Shown here piece by piece: positions 1 through 10,103 of a stretch of 64,000 nt of DNA. Position numbers and translations under genes: made by a program. Source of the stretch: Symbiodinium natans. Taxonomy: Eukaryota; Sar; Dinophyceae; Suessiales; Symbiodiniaceae. The notes beneath the pieces are model-generated. The model was not told where the DNA came from. It made no database searches and worked only from the letters and a program-made list of their open reading frames with translations. Where the stretch lies: positions 357,835-421,834 of the forward strand of contig CAJNDS010002333.1 of the NCBI GenBank assembly GCA_905221605.1, given 5' to 3'. Within the stretch, counting starts at the first letter, position 1. The number at the start of each line of letters is the position of its first letter.

Positions 1-446
1 CAGCTCCTAGTTCATCTCCGGGTAATTAGCGGTTTAGGGCTCAGGGTTTAGGGATACCCCAAGAGTATGTTTTCTAAGCTCTCCCCGCCTATCTCTGTTC
101 GGGTTTCTCCCGCCCTTCAGAATGTAGTATATACAGGATTTGGGGGGGGCAATTTTTCGACTGCAGGCTTTGAGTTGCGGTTTCAGGGTAGGCTTTGAGA
201 AATGCAGGGCGCGCCGGCCTCAGGCCTCCTACCCCCCAAGCCCTACTGATACTTTAGGGTTTAGGGTTTGGGGTTTGGGGTTTGGGGTTTAGGGTTTAAT
301 TAGGGTTTAGGGTCATGTCGGGCTTAGTGAGGTTTAAAGCGTTGGGGCTTGTACGATTCTGAAACTGGGCTTTGGAGTACAATACTTCAATATTTGTTGG
401 TTCTGGGTTCCTATTCCAGCTACTTATACCAAGAAAGTATATACTT

Positions 447-695
447 TAAACCCTAAACCCTAAACCCTAAACCCTAAACCCTAAACCCTAAACCCTAAAC
501 CCTAAACCCTAAACCCTAAACCCTAAACCCTAAACCCTAAACCCTAAACCCTAAACCCTAAACCTAACCCTAAACCCTAAACCCTAAACCCTAAACCCTA
601 AACCCTAAACCCTAAACCCTAAACCCTAAACCCTAAACTAACCCCTAACCCCTAAACCCCTAAACCCCTAAACCCCTAAACCCCTAAACCCTAAA
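447..695 (+). repeat. Long CCCTAAA array grading into CCCCTAAA
   Basis: This is nearly perfect tandem CCCTAAA for about 190 bases. It then becomes an 8-base variant, CCCCTAAA, for several units before ending. It is the complement of the TTTAGGG telomere repeat used by plants and many alveolates. The block of a single variant unit suggests local expansion after the variant arose. Confidence 0.95.
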
Positions 696-1059
696 CCCTC
701 CAAAGTAGGGGAAATGCAGGATTCAGGGCAGCAGGGTTCTGGGTTTACTAGACCAGGACACCGGGGCCATGTGTTGAAGGGTCCATGTGCCGACTGTAGT
801 GACGAATACTTGTGCCCTGTGGCTACTATAGGGTTTTGGGTTTAGGGTTTAGGCTTTAGGGTTTAGGGTTTAGGGTTTAGGGACTCTCTTTACATACAGT
901 TTAGGAGCAACTACCCCTTATAATTTACTAGGTACGGCCCATAAAACTGTAGGTAGAGAGAATCCCAGGCATACTATGTACGTACTCCGTAAACCTTAAA
1001 CATCGTCGGCCCGGGTACGTGCAATGGACCATACGCCGAGTCCAGATTTCGTCAGTTTA

Positions 1060-1163
1060 CGCAAGAACCCGAAACCTACCTTTTTGTAGGTGACTACCAT
1101 AAAACCACTTATGGGATTCTTGGGTAACCTACACAAAAGAAAGTAGGTTTGGGTGTTCTTACC
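1060..1163. mobile_element. Short TIR element, AAGAACCC/GTAGGTTT family
   Basis: The left end reads AAGAACCCGAAACCTAC and the right end is the approximate inverted complement, GTAGGTTTGGGTGTTCTT. Internal inverted copies of CTACxxTTTTTGTAGG make a hairpin-like structure. A second copy with the same layout lies at 24371-24473. It is about 100 bp and has no coding capacity, so it is MITE-like. Confidence 0.6.
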
Positions 1164-1365
1164 GCAAGCCACAAACCCACCCTCTACTTCAGAGGGACGT
1201 CCCTCATTAGAGCATCCACAGTACAGCCCAACACGTGCTTCACTGAGCTGCATGGCTTGAGTTTGAGGGGTCCCTCATCATGTCTGAGGCTTAGCCAGGC
1301 AGGGTTGAGGGATCTGGGGATTTAGGGGAGTCAAGGGGTTCAGGGTTCAGGACCCTAAGCCCTAA

Positions 1366-1500
1366 ACCCTAAACCCCCTAAACCCCCTAAACCCCCTAAA
1401 CCCCCTAAACCCCCTAAACCCCCTAAACCCCCTAAACCCCCGAAACCCCCTCAACCCCCTAAGCCCCCTAAGCCCCCTAAAAACCCTAAACCCTAACCCT
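1366..1500 (+). repeat. Variant telomere-like array, CCCCCTAAA type
   Basis: The units are mostly CCCCCTAAA, with CCCCGAAA, CCCCTCAA and CCCCTAAG variants toward the right, then ordinary CCCTAAA. It is a degenerate relative of the main telomere-like repeat. Confidence 0.85.
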
Positions 1501-1627
1501 AAACCTCGTTCAGGGTTTGGTTTAGGGGTTCTGGGCATAGGGGCTTGGACCGCCAAAACCAGGTCCTTTCTGCCGCAGTGAGGCTTGCCTTCATCAGCGG
1601 ATCTCGTAGGCTTTCGGGTTGTAGGTT

Positions 1628-1725
1628 GGGATGTTCCCCCTTTTTCTTCCAGTCCTTCATAGGGACTATAGTAGGGGGTACCCTCATCCCTATTAAGGAC
1701 GGTTAGTGTATGGGGGAACATCCCA
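1628..1725. mobile_element. MITE-like element, GGGATGTTCCCCC family (copy 1)
   Basis: This 98-bp element has inverted ends, TTGGGATGTTCCCCC at the left and GGGGGAACATCCCA at the right, followed inward by inverted copies of AGTCCTTxATAGGGA. Full or half copies recur at 7114-7149, 8731-8828, 10755-10948 (two), 19940-20034, 29955-30005 and 63953-64000. It carries no ORF. A non-autonomous DNA transposon is the simplest reading. Confidence 0.75.
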
Positions 1726-2939
1726 CGGGGTTATAGGGCTTGGGCTTCTGAGCTTTGGGCCTTGACTCAAGGCCCTTGAGCGTTTGCCGCAGGGCAGCGT
1801 AAGGCCGTAGAGTGTTAAGGGACTGTGGGGCCATGAAACCTAATCCCGAAAACCTAGATCCTGGGTTTAGGGTTTAGGGTTTAGGGTTTAGGGTTTAGTC
1901 CTGAACCCTATAGCCCTAAACTGCAACCCTTTTCGTGGTTCCAAGCCTTCCAAAGAGAGGCGTCTTGATTGGTTCTGTGTACTGTGGGCTGAGGCTTGGG
2001 GGCTCGGGTTTAGTTTGGGCCTACTGTGAAGAATGCTCTTGTTTACTAAGATAAAGTTTGGGCACGTCCATCTCGGTGTTCTTTATTGATTGATGTTTAA
2101 ATATTCGTTCGCGTATACATAAAAATTTGAACAGTTACATATATACTACAAATACGCACACATTTATCGGGTGCCTTTGTTAGGGCTGCTAGCCAAATAG
2201 CATATAAAGCTATACTTCGTATGATCGGTGTTCTAAGCGTTCCGTAACTTTGCGGACAACGCGGTCGTCGAGTTTTCTCACTCCAATGTAATACAATACA
2301 AAGGCTTAGCACAAGGTCCAAGCAATACCCAGAGAGCGCAGTACCCTATTAATCAAACAATGCACCTTAAGTAATGATTCGCAACAACGAATCAAGGTAA
2401 AGCTATGTTCCGTAAGTTCGAGTATGAATTGCGGCATTCATCCTTTTTGAGGGCGATTGGGCTCTCTAGGTGAACTATCCTACTATTCGCCTAAGAATCC
2501 CAAAAGAATATAAAAACAATAATCCCTATATTACCCCGAAAAAGGAGAATATTTTACATTTTTTCGGGGTTCTTAAGCAATGAGAAGTATCTTGGTAGCT
2601 TGAGGACTGGGGCTTCGGGCTGGGTTCCTGGCAAACGTAAAGTTTCAAGTTTCTTCGCAACCCCCCACACCCTCTCAACCTAAGCGAGTGAGTTGGCGAA
2701 GAGGTCCCGGCAGTAGTGCCACTTTTTATAGGTTTAAGGGTGTTGAAAGGGCTTAGCGCTTGGTGCTCAGGAATTTTTGGAACCATAAACCCCAAACCCG
2801 AAGCCGCTTAAAACCCCAAACACGAAGAAATCAATGGCAGCACCCCTAAACCCTAAACCTTAAACCCCAAACCCGAAACCCTAAACCCTAAACCCTAAAC
2901 CGTCTATTCCTGTTTTGCCTGGCACAAGCCCATGGCAAG

Positions 2940-3214
2940 GCGCCTGAACTGTACTGGCAAGTCCAAGTAGTGGAGTGCCAGATCTGGGTGGGGCTCAAGG
3001 TTTAGGGTTTAGGGTTTAGGGTTTAGGGCGTTACTAGGAGATTAGGGTTGTGCCCAGGGTTTAATATTTTGTCATTTTTATTTTTCTTTTTTTTTGGGGG
3101 GGGGTGGGGGTGGGGTTTAAGGGGTTCGCACCCCAGAGACCCCATGTGGTTGGGCATTGCTCTGAACTACAAGCCCTCGTGGTCACCCAGAACCCTAAAT
3201 TTTGAAGTAGAGAC

Positions 3215-3245
<31 letters not shown>

Positions 3246-6200
3246 AGAGAGAGAAAGAAAACAAACAACAACTGCAAAAGTCCTCTCCACAACCGAGCCA
3301 AGTCCTGAAGCTTCCCCTGCAATCAAAGCCCTTGCAGGGCCATAGATAGGGGGATATAGGGTACCTCATTCCCTCATTAAACCCTAAACCCTAAACCCTA
3401 AACCCTAAACCCTAAACCCTAAACCCTAAACCCTAAACCCTAAACCCTAAACCCTAAACCCTAAACCCTACGAACCACCAGTGAATCCAAGGACTCTCTT
3501 GGCCACCTTGGCTAGCGCAGCGAGCTCGTCGAAGTGTGCCTTGGCAAGTCGGGGCGGGTTGAGTACCACTCCGAGGGTTTAGGGTTTAGGGTTCAGGGTT
3601 TAGGGTTTAGGGTTTAGGGTTGAGGGTTTAGGGTTTAGGGTTTAAGGTTTAGGGTTTAGGGTTTAGGGTTTAGGGCTTACGGTGTCTAGCTATTCTGGTT
3701 ATCAAGGCCCCTACTTAAAGGATCGGGGCACGCAGTAAGTAGGGTTATAACTAGGGCAAGTAGAGTTACAATTACGTAGAAGTCCAGTGAGGGTACTTTA
3801 TAACCCCACTTGCGAAGTCCCATGATCCTCCAAGTGCTGTTGCCTGTCACATTCCCGGATACAGTAGGTTTAGGGTTTAGGGTGTAGGGTTTAGGGTTTG
3901 GGGTTTGGGGTTTAGGGTTTAGGGTTTAGGGTCCCCCGTACAGACCAGGCCGTACATGCGTTGAAGTCTGGGGTGTTGCATCCCTTGTTAAGAGATTCAA
4001 GCTGAGGCGTAGCCGCTGATCCTACAGCATGGAACTTTGATGGCGAGTTGACCCTTGAAGCAGGCGGGAAAGCGGAAAGCGCAGATGTACACATCCCTAA
4101 ACCCTAAGACCCCCTACAACGGCTCCAAACGGATCCAGCGGTACATTCCGAGGCGAACCTCCCTTGAGTGAATCCCTTCCCCATAATTATATGAAACCCC
4201 TATATAAATTTCTGATATTAACTAAGGAGAGTATTAAATATTCGGGGGTGGGGGGGTTTAATATCAGGGGAGGGGATTACACGATCCCATCTTGGGACTC
4301 CAATTAAAATACGGAGCCTCATATTCAAACTCCCGATAAATGAATTTGCATATATATATATATATATATATGCATGTACACATTTTACGTACATACATTT
4401 TGGATTACATTGTGTTGTAGTATATCTATGCCCTTTCTAAACTAAATTATCAAAGTGTCTTTTCATCGTGCAACCCAGTTTGAGGGTTCAGGGAATTGCT
4501 TTATCCTTCTCAGCAAACTGGTCAGGATAAGAACACTCACGACAATGCCAAGTACAGATTGTACCTGCTGTCCGTCAGCGCACACATCAGTTCCGAGATT
4601 TGCTAAACTGGGAGCTCGGAGGCCGTGTGAGCTTGTTGGTCGCACTTCATGCCCTTCATCAGCTTCTTATGCCATGATCTGCACGACCCACCTTCTTAAC
4701 GCCACGCATGCCTTGTGGCCCAAGTTGCAACTTCGAATCGTTCAACTGCCATGGCAATGAATGGAGTTGTGCTGCAGCCCTGGGTTAATGACCAGTTTTG
4801 TGCACAGCAACCCAGCACAGACCGGCTCTGTTAACACGCCTCACAGCTACGAACTGCAATTCTCATCCGGAGCTGTGCACCCTGTTCCCCTCGAACCGCG
4901 CAACGTGGAACAGCTGGGCCTGCACTGCCTTTCTATCAACCAACTGCTAGTGCCACGACCTCTATAGACCTTGGACCCAAGCAATCCCCCTCTTTTGTTC
5001 TGCGAGCGCTGGCATTCCTGCAATATGGGATCTAACATGATCTGACCCAAGCTGCTTCCGATCTCCAAGCCGTTTGTGTTGATGCTCGTCTTTTGGATGA
5101 TGACTCGCAGGTTCGCATGACCCTTGTAAAATGTTGTGATGCGACTGAGACGTCTCGTGAACGTAACGACCACTTCACTGTCGAAAGACCGGCCTGTCCC
5201 AGATTTGCTGATCAAACTCCCGTTTCCTCGGGCTGAGCAGACTGAGGTCCACAGCAACTGTTCGTGTTGCAATCATGTCCCACTTGAGAAAGGTAGATCG
5301 GTAATTCGATGACTGTGCAAGAAACTCGCAGTGCCCTTCCACCTCAGCCTGACCCATTCAAGCGCCTTTCAGTGCTGCCAGCATTTAGAGTAGTTTATAT
5401 ATATATAATTTCATATAAGTAGGAAATATACAATAGTATTATGTCATGGCAAAATACAACTGTGCAAGAGCATCTCCAGGTTAGTTCTTGGAAGGTTCAA
5501 AACGAGCCAACTGCCTGAATATCATCTTCCGCACACATGGCCTTGAATCTCAGCGCGCTCCTGCCGAAGAATGTGCATGCTGCAAGAAACTTTTCGATTT
5601 TCCTCGCGCGTATCAATCTGCAGCAACTTGTAAGTTTGTCCCAGGCTCTTGAAGACTGCTCTTGGATGAGTTTTTGGCGGACGCACATGATATCCTCTTG
5701 CCTTCTTGACGCCGCCAGGCTTCGCCCGCATCGCCCAAAACCATTCCAATTAATTACACAGGCCCCCTACATCGCCCCCCTTGAAGCATGAACACCACGC
5801 AGGGTACGGGGGTTTAGGGTTTAGGGTTAGGGTTTGGGGTTTAGGGTTTGGGGTTTAGGGTTTAGGGTTTAGGGCAACTTGGATCTCTGGGACGTTGGAG
5901 GTCGCACTGCCGGGGTCAAGTGCCTGTCGGACTCGGAGCCAAACGTCGCGGCTCGGCGGCCGTCGTCTCTTCTGCTCGTTTGCTTTCAGGTTGAGGGGGT
6001 TCAGGGTTTAGGGTTTAGGGTTTGGGGTTTGGGGTTTAGGGTTTTGGTTTAGGGCAGCTTGCATAAGGGTGCAAGGATGCAAGGGTGTAATTGTAGGAGC
6101 GGAAGCCCAAAGAACATTGAATTCAAACTCGAAACCCCGACCTTACAGTGGGTTTGGAATTAGGGTGCGCATAAGGGGCGGGACCGATAGTTCCCCCATC

Positions 6201-8335
6201 TCAAACTTGCAAAGCTGCGAGGCAAAGGAGGCTTTTCCGGGCCGCAGAAATCGGCTGGGGGTTAAACACATGGTGCAGTCGCATGGCACTGTCTCGTGTG
6301 CGTCTTCCAGACATCAGAACCTCTTAAACTCTAAACCCTAAACCCTCAACCCTAAACCCCAAACCCTAAACCCTAAGCCCTAAACCCCAAACCCTATAAA
6401 CCCTAAACCCTATAAACCCTAAACCCCAAACCCCAAACCCCAAAACCCCAACCCAAGGCCTGGCCATGTCTAGGAGGTTCGTCTGTTGCTGCTCCCACAC
6501 TTGGGTTGCTGTTAGGAGTTGAAACCCACCTGCCATGACGGGATTCAGGGTTCAGGGTTCAGGGTTTAGGGTTTAGGGTTTAGGGTAGGGATTAGGGTTT
6601 AGGGTTTAGGACACCAAGGAAATTTGATTTCTATAAAGTACATGACACCTTTCTGATTCTGGAAGCTAGTTTGTCAACTGTGTAGGCCCATTGGATATTT
6701 GATGTTTTCCCTCGTGCTTTTTAAGAGGATCGTCATCCACAATATTTATGCAGAGGGTTTAAAGCGTTCGCCTAGTTACTAACCTTACTAACCCTACTTA
6801 CTAGCAATCCAGGAACAGCTTTGTTCCTCCACTGCTCAGGAGCAGATCACCTGCCCGGAATCTTCCAAAGCGTCTCGCTTGCAGGAAGACGTTTGGATAG
6901 AGTTTGGGGTGAGGGCGCACGCTAAACCGTAAACCCTAAACCCCAAACCCTAAACCCTAAACGGCTTGGAACTGGCTGTAATACTGGTCATTGCCTGTCA
7001 GCGGCCAGCAGCAGCCTTGGTTTGGGAAAGTTACTTTGGGAAACTAACAGTCCTGAATAGGGATTTCAAATCATAAACCCTAAACCCTAAACCCTAAAGC
7101 CTAAACCCTAAACCTATTAAGGACGGCTAGTATAAGGGGGAACATCCCAAAAGTTACCTGTCATTTTGACACAAAGGATAGCGATGTGCAGATGATCATC
7201 GGGTACGAGGTCGGAGGGCAGCCAGGGAAGGGTTTAGGGTTTTGAGGGTTGGGTTTAGGGTTTAGGGTTTAGGGCTTAGGGCTTAGGGCTTAGGGCTTAG
7301 GGTTTGGGGTTTAGGGTTTAGGGTTTAGGGTTTAGGGTTTAGGGAAAGGGGGGTTGTTAGCACCTGCACCGCGTTCTCATGTAGCCGCAGAAGGAGACTC
7401 TCCGTGTTTCTTTTTTTGGTGTCCGTCTTGACAAAAACGGTATGCAAAACCCATTCTGTGATCACAAGTGTCATGGAGAACCCGCAACTTCTCCTTTGTG
7501 AGAGGTCGCGTGTGGCCTGCGCTTTTTGTCCGCGAACAGCACCAACACGACGAGCAACGAGACGAACGCGACCACCTCGACGAGCACCTCGACCACCACC
7601 TCGACCAGCACTACCACGACGACCACCACGACGGCCGACAGCAACTAGGACCTATATGTTAGGGTTTAGGGTTTAGGGTTTAGGTTCAAGGCAGTTTTTG
7701 TTTTTTTCCCCTGAGGCCCCCGAAGCTTCCCTAAGGTTCCCGAGGTACCTCATTTCCATGAACCCCCCCTCTTCGTTAAGGGCCCCATGGCATACAGTAG
7801 GTTCCCGTATTCCCTTTCTTCTTAGGGGTTTAGGCTCCCGTTACACAATTTCCCGTTTAAACCGAGAAGGCCACCCTTTTTATTCCCCTAAACCCTACAC
7901 CCTAAACCCTTTCTATTCCCCTAAACCCTACACCCTAAACCCTAAACCCTAATCCCTTTCTATTCCCATGGGTTGCCCTTGGGTCTAGGCAACGCCACGA
8001 CGACGACGACGTCGACGGCTATGGACTCGAACTCCACGAACGACACAACGACAGTGGACCCCAATGCCACTACCACAACCACTGGCGGAGGTGGGAGCCC
8101 CCCCTAAACCCTGAGGCCCTAAACCCTAAGGCCCTAAGCCCTAAACCCCAAACCCTAAACCCTAAACCCCAAACCCTATACCCCCAAACCCTAAACCCTA
8201 TAACCCCTCCCTTCTGCCCCCCCCCCCCCCCCCGGTTCCTTCGATCGCGGAGGTGGAGCCGCCGTCAGCGGGGCACGCACCGAGTCAGTCCTGGTCATTT
8301 TCAGCACCACGATCTTGGTGGCTTTGGCGCAATAA
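2940..8335 (+). CDS. Gene A: Thr/Ser-rich surface protein with hydrophobic GPI-signal-like C-terminus (multi-exon, 5' end not found)
   Basis: Exons that keep phase are 6840-6895, 7177-7209, 7505-7640, 7989-8090 and 8253-8335 (stop TAA). The junctions are GA-AG, GT-AG, GC-AG and GT-AG in that order. The protein reads SLAGRRLDSDVQMIIGYE, then VACGLRFLSANSTNTTSN, then a long Thr/Ser/Asn linker suited to glycosylation, then GGGAAVSGARTES and a hydrophobic tail VLVIFSTTILVALAQ that ends the protein. A small-residue stretch followed by a terminal hydrophobic run is typical of GPI-anchor signals; a tail anchor is the alternative. Likely upstream exons are 2940-2999 (APELYWQVQVVECQIWVGLK), 3525-3576 (LVEVCLGKSGRVEYHSE) and 4013-4063 (ADPTAWNFDGELTLEA), which also keep phase. 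A weaker one starts at 5901. No start codon was identified, and the link across 4.1-6.8 kb is uncertain. I do not recognise a family. Confidence 0.6.
3380..3470 (+). repeat. CCCTAAA array in a gene A intron
   Basis: About 13 near-perfect CCCTAAA units lie between candidate exons 2940-2999 and 3525-3576. A TTTAGGG array in the opposite orientation follows exon 3525-3576 at 3578-3676. Confidence 0.9.
4064..5900. other. Repeat-poor interval, no confident exon
   Basis: From about 4.3 to 5.8 kb the telomere-like repeats are absent. There is a short TA dinucleotide run near 4352-4372. Open frames occur on both strands (for example 4847-5272 on the minus strand, 141 codons), but I cannot tie any of them to a family or to splice-compatible neighbours. 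It may be a long intron of gene A, or an unrelated insertion. Confidence 0.4.
6210..6340 (+). other. Candidate exon of gene A (weak)
   Basis: After CTGCGAG at about 6221, an AG|GC junction could open a frame reading AKEAFPGRRNRLGVKHMVQS before a CCCTAAA array starts. It has sensible residue composition and the usual exon-array arrangement. The phase to its neighbours could not be settled. Confidence 0.25.
7114..7149. mobile_element. Half copy of the GGGATGTTCCCCC element
   Basis: Only the right half is present: CCTATTAAGGACGGCTAGTA followed by GGGGGAACATCCCA. It lies directly after a CCCTAAA array and upstream of the gene A exon at 7177. The left half is missing. Confidence 0.6.
7641..7988 (+). 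repeat. Gene A intron with GCAAC duplication at both ends
   Basis: The upstream exon ends at 7640 inside a Thr-rich frame. GCAAC occurs at 7641-7645 and again at 7989-7993. Removing 7641-7988 as a GC-AG intron joins codons for TADSN to ATTTTTSTAMDSN without a break. The intron holds TTTAGGG and CCCTAAA or CCCTACA units and part of a short repeat beginning near 7735. Confidence 0.7.
8091..8252 (+). repeat. Gene A last intron, flanked by a 10-bp duplication
   Basis: GCGGAGGTGG occurs at 8085-8094 and 8247-8256, placing the same AG|GT at both intron ends. Between the copies are degenerate CCCTAAA, CCCCAAA and CCCTATA units and a poly-C run of 15 or more. Splicing at the AG|GT of each copy joins GGA-G to GT-GGA and leads into the terminal hydrophobic exon. 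Confidence 0.75.
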
Positions 8336-9324
8336 GGCGTCAAATCACCACGGAATCTGACAAAGGCTTGTTGCCTTGTACAGTAGTATAGGGGCCTGTG
8401 GAAACAAAATTGGTAACCTGTGGGGGTAGTAGTGCACATTTTCTGATTCTCCAGGCCTTCTGGCGTGTTGACGAACAAGAAGTACAGGCCCCTGTAGTAG
8501 CTCGACGATTCAGTGCCCAGCACGCGGTACGAGATCTTTCCGGGCTCTTCAGTCCCATGAGTAGAAAGAGCAGTCTAATCAGCTACCTCGGGGTTGGGTT
8601 TAGGGTTTAGGGTTTAGGGTTTAGGGTTTAGGGTTTAGGGTTTAGGGTTTAGGGTTTAGGGTTTAGGGTTTAGGGTTTAAGGTTTACTGTAGGGTTTAGG
8701 GTTCAGGGTTCAGGGTTCAGGGTATAGGGTTGGGATGTTGCCCCTTATACTAGCAGCTTCTTCATAGGGATTGTCATAGGGGTACTATAATCCTAGTAAG
8801 GACTGTTAGCATAAGAGGGAACATTCCAAGGTGTAGGGTTTAGGGTGTCGTTTTGTTTACAGTGCCATTGGGCATGATCTACAGGTAGCTATGGCTCCTA
8901 TGATATTCACTTTCCTATGCGGGGGCACACTTCGCTCGCCTAAACGACAGTATGTGGTATCAGCCTGCGCCCAACACAGCTGGCCCTGCACTTCAAAGAA
9001 CACCCTCCTTTTTTTGTTTTTTGTTGGGGGGGGGGGGGGGGTTGCCCCTAATTTGACTATGAGTAGACTGTAGTCACGAAATTCCTGGACCCTAAATCCC
9101 CCAAACACGAGGAAACTCCACTACAAAGTGAGGGTTGAGGCAAAGAGTGCGCGAATCGAGGTACCCCAGCACTCTGCGTCTACCAGTTGTGCAGAATTGC
9201 GGGTGCGGGCTTCGGGATGTTTAGGGGTTTGGGGTACCCTAAACCCTAAACCCTAAACCCTAAACCCTAAACCCTAAACCCTAAACCCTAAACCCTAAAC
9301 CCTAAACCCCCTTCTCCTTTTCAG
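8336..9324. other. Gene A downstream region, no exon recognised
   Basis: This is probably the gene A 3' UTR and spacer. It contains a long TTTAGGG array (about 8596-8690), one full GGGATGTT element (8731-8828), a poly-G run near 9025, and a CCCTAAA array (about 9236-9308) immediately before the next candidate exon. Confidence 0.5.
8731..8828. mobile_element. MITE-like element, GGGATGTTCCCCC family (slightly diverged)
   Basis: The left end is TGGGATGTTGCCCCTTATAC, the inner left arm is CTTCATAGGGAT, the inner right arm is TAGTAAGGACTGTTAGC and the right end is AGAGGGAACATTCC. It has the same length (about 98 bp) and layout as the copy at 1628-1725. Confidence 0.7.
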
Positions 9325-9560
9325 GCTTTTGTCTTGAGCGCCCCTTGGCCTTGAAGAGCCTTGGAATGCGGCGGGGAGCATGCCGAGAAGAACACCCCCC
9401 TCCTGGCATGACTTTCCTGCTGTGCAAGCTATGCAATACTTTCTGCCACCATGCCTTGTGCCCAGAAAAGACCGGCTTCGTGTCACCTAGGTTTGGGAGG
9501 AGGCATCAGGGTTTCGGCCTTGGGTTTTCGGAAGCCACCCGCTGCGGCACAAGCAACCAG
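9325..9560 (+). CDS. Isolated Cys/His-rich exon of an unidentified gene
   Basis: A polypyrimidine tract and TTTTCAG directly after a CCCTAAA array give an acceptor at 9323-9324. The frame is then open for 236 nt to a canonical donor, AACCAG|GTACTA. The product includes GMTFLLCKLCNTFCHHALC and later GFSEATRCGTSNQ. The pattern C-x2-C-x3-C-H-H-x3-C could bind a metal, but I cannot name a domain. No upstream or downstream exon was matched. It sits between gene A and the protease, so it may be a small separate gene or an untranslated or alternative exon. Confidence 0.45.
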
Positions 9561-10041
9561 GTACTACTTGAGGCTCGTTTAAGTTGCCGATATCTATCCC
9601 TTGTGTAACACCTGGGTAGCGTGTTGTGTTGGTATAAACTGTGGTCCCTCTTTGGGCACCCAACCATATGGCTCCGTGCTATGGTCGGTACCCAAGGAGT
9701 CCTAACTTCGGGAATCTAGCAAAGGCTTCCCCCCTTGTACCAAGTAAAGACGCAGCATGAAGACTATGATCACCTATGGTCTCCGAGTCGAAGATGTATA
9801 GCCGGATAGTTGGGGCCTATCGAGCTAGATGGGGCAATGTTGGAAATTCGATTCAGTTTAGCGAGGCTTCTGTGACAGTACCCTGATTGAACAATCCCCC
9901 AACCCCGGCCTGCCCCCCCCCCCCCCCCCCCCCGACTGGGCCCCCCCTGCCCATGCCCTCTTTCGCAACCGATGGCCATATCTCAAAGCCTCTGAGCGGA
10001 CTATCCGAACTCTTCCATTTCGTTGACGTCCACCCATCGCC

Positions 10042-10103
10042 ATGATGCGCCGATGCCTTCTCGCAGCAGTCCTTGTGCACCACACACAAGGCCTGTCATT
10101 CCC
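10042..10103 (+). CDS. Protease exon 1 (proposed): signal peptide
   Basis: ATG ATG starts a frame reading [20 protein letters not shown] and ends at TTCCC|GTGAAG, a GT donor in phase 2. A basic start followed by a short hydrophobic run fits a signal peptide, which a papain-type proenzyme needs. Phase 2 matches the next proposed exon (one base then TCC). The intron would be 3.4 kb, so intermediate exons are possible. Confidence 0.5.

Larger units (their letters stand above)
1..2939. other. Gene-free stretch with telomere-like arrays and inverted-repeat elements
   Basis: I see no convincing exon here. The stretch alternates unique sequence with TTTAGGG and CCCTAAA blocks in both orientations, plus two short inverted-repeat elements described separately. 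Open frames in it are short and partly made of repeat codons, so I do not call them genes. Because repeat orientation switches within the first 900 bases and unique sequence lies between blocks, this is not a simple chromosome end. Confidence 0.6.

Noticed and set aside
440-700. CRISPR-like array
   Set aside because: The repeats are contiguous 7-base units without spacers in a eukaryotic, intron-bearing sequence.
1-900. Chromosome end (true telomere)
   Set aside because: Orientation alternates between TTTAGGG and CCCTAAA, unique DNA intervenes, and equally long arrays occur throughout the window.
5500-5750. Similarity of the minus-strand frames at 5.5-5.75 kb and 55.3-55.7 kb as copies of one retrogene
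   Set aside because: Only a 13-base identity (TGCAGCAACTTGT) and vague peptide resemblance were seen by eye. An alignment would be needed.
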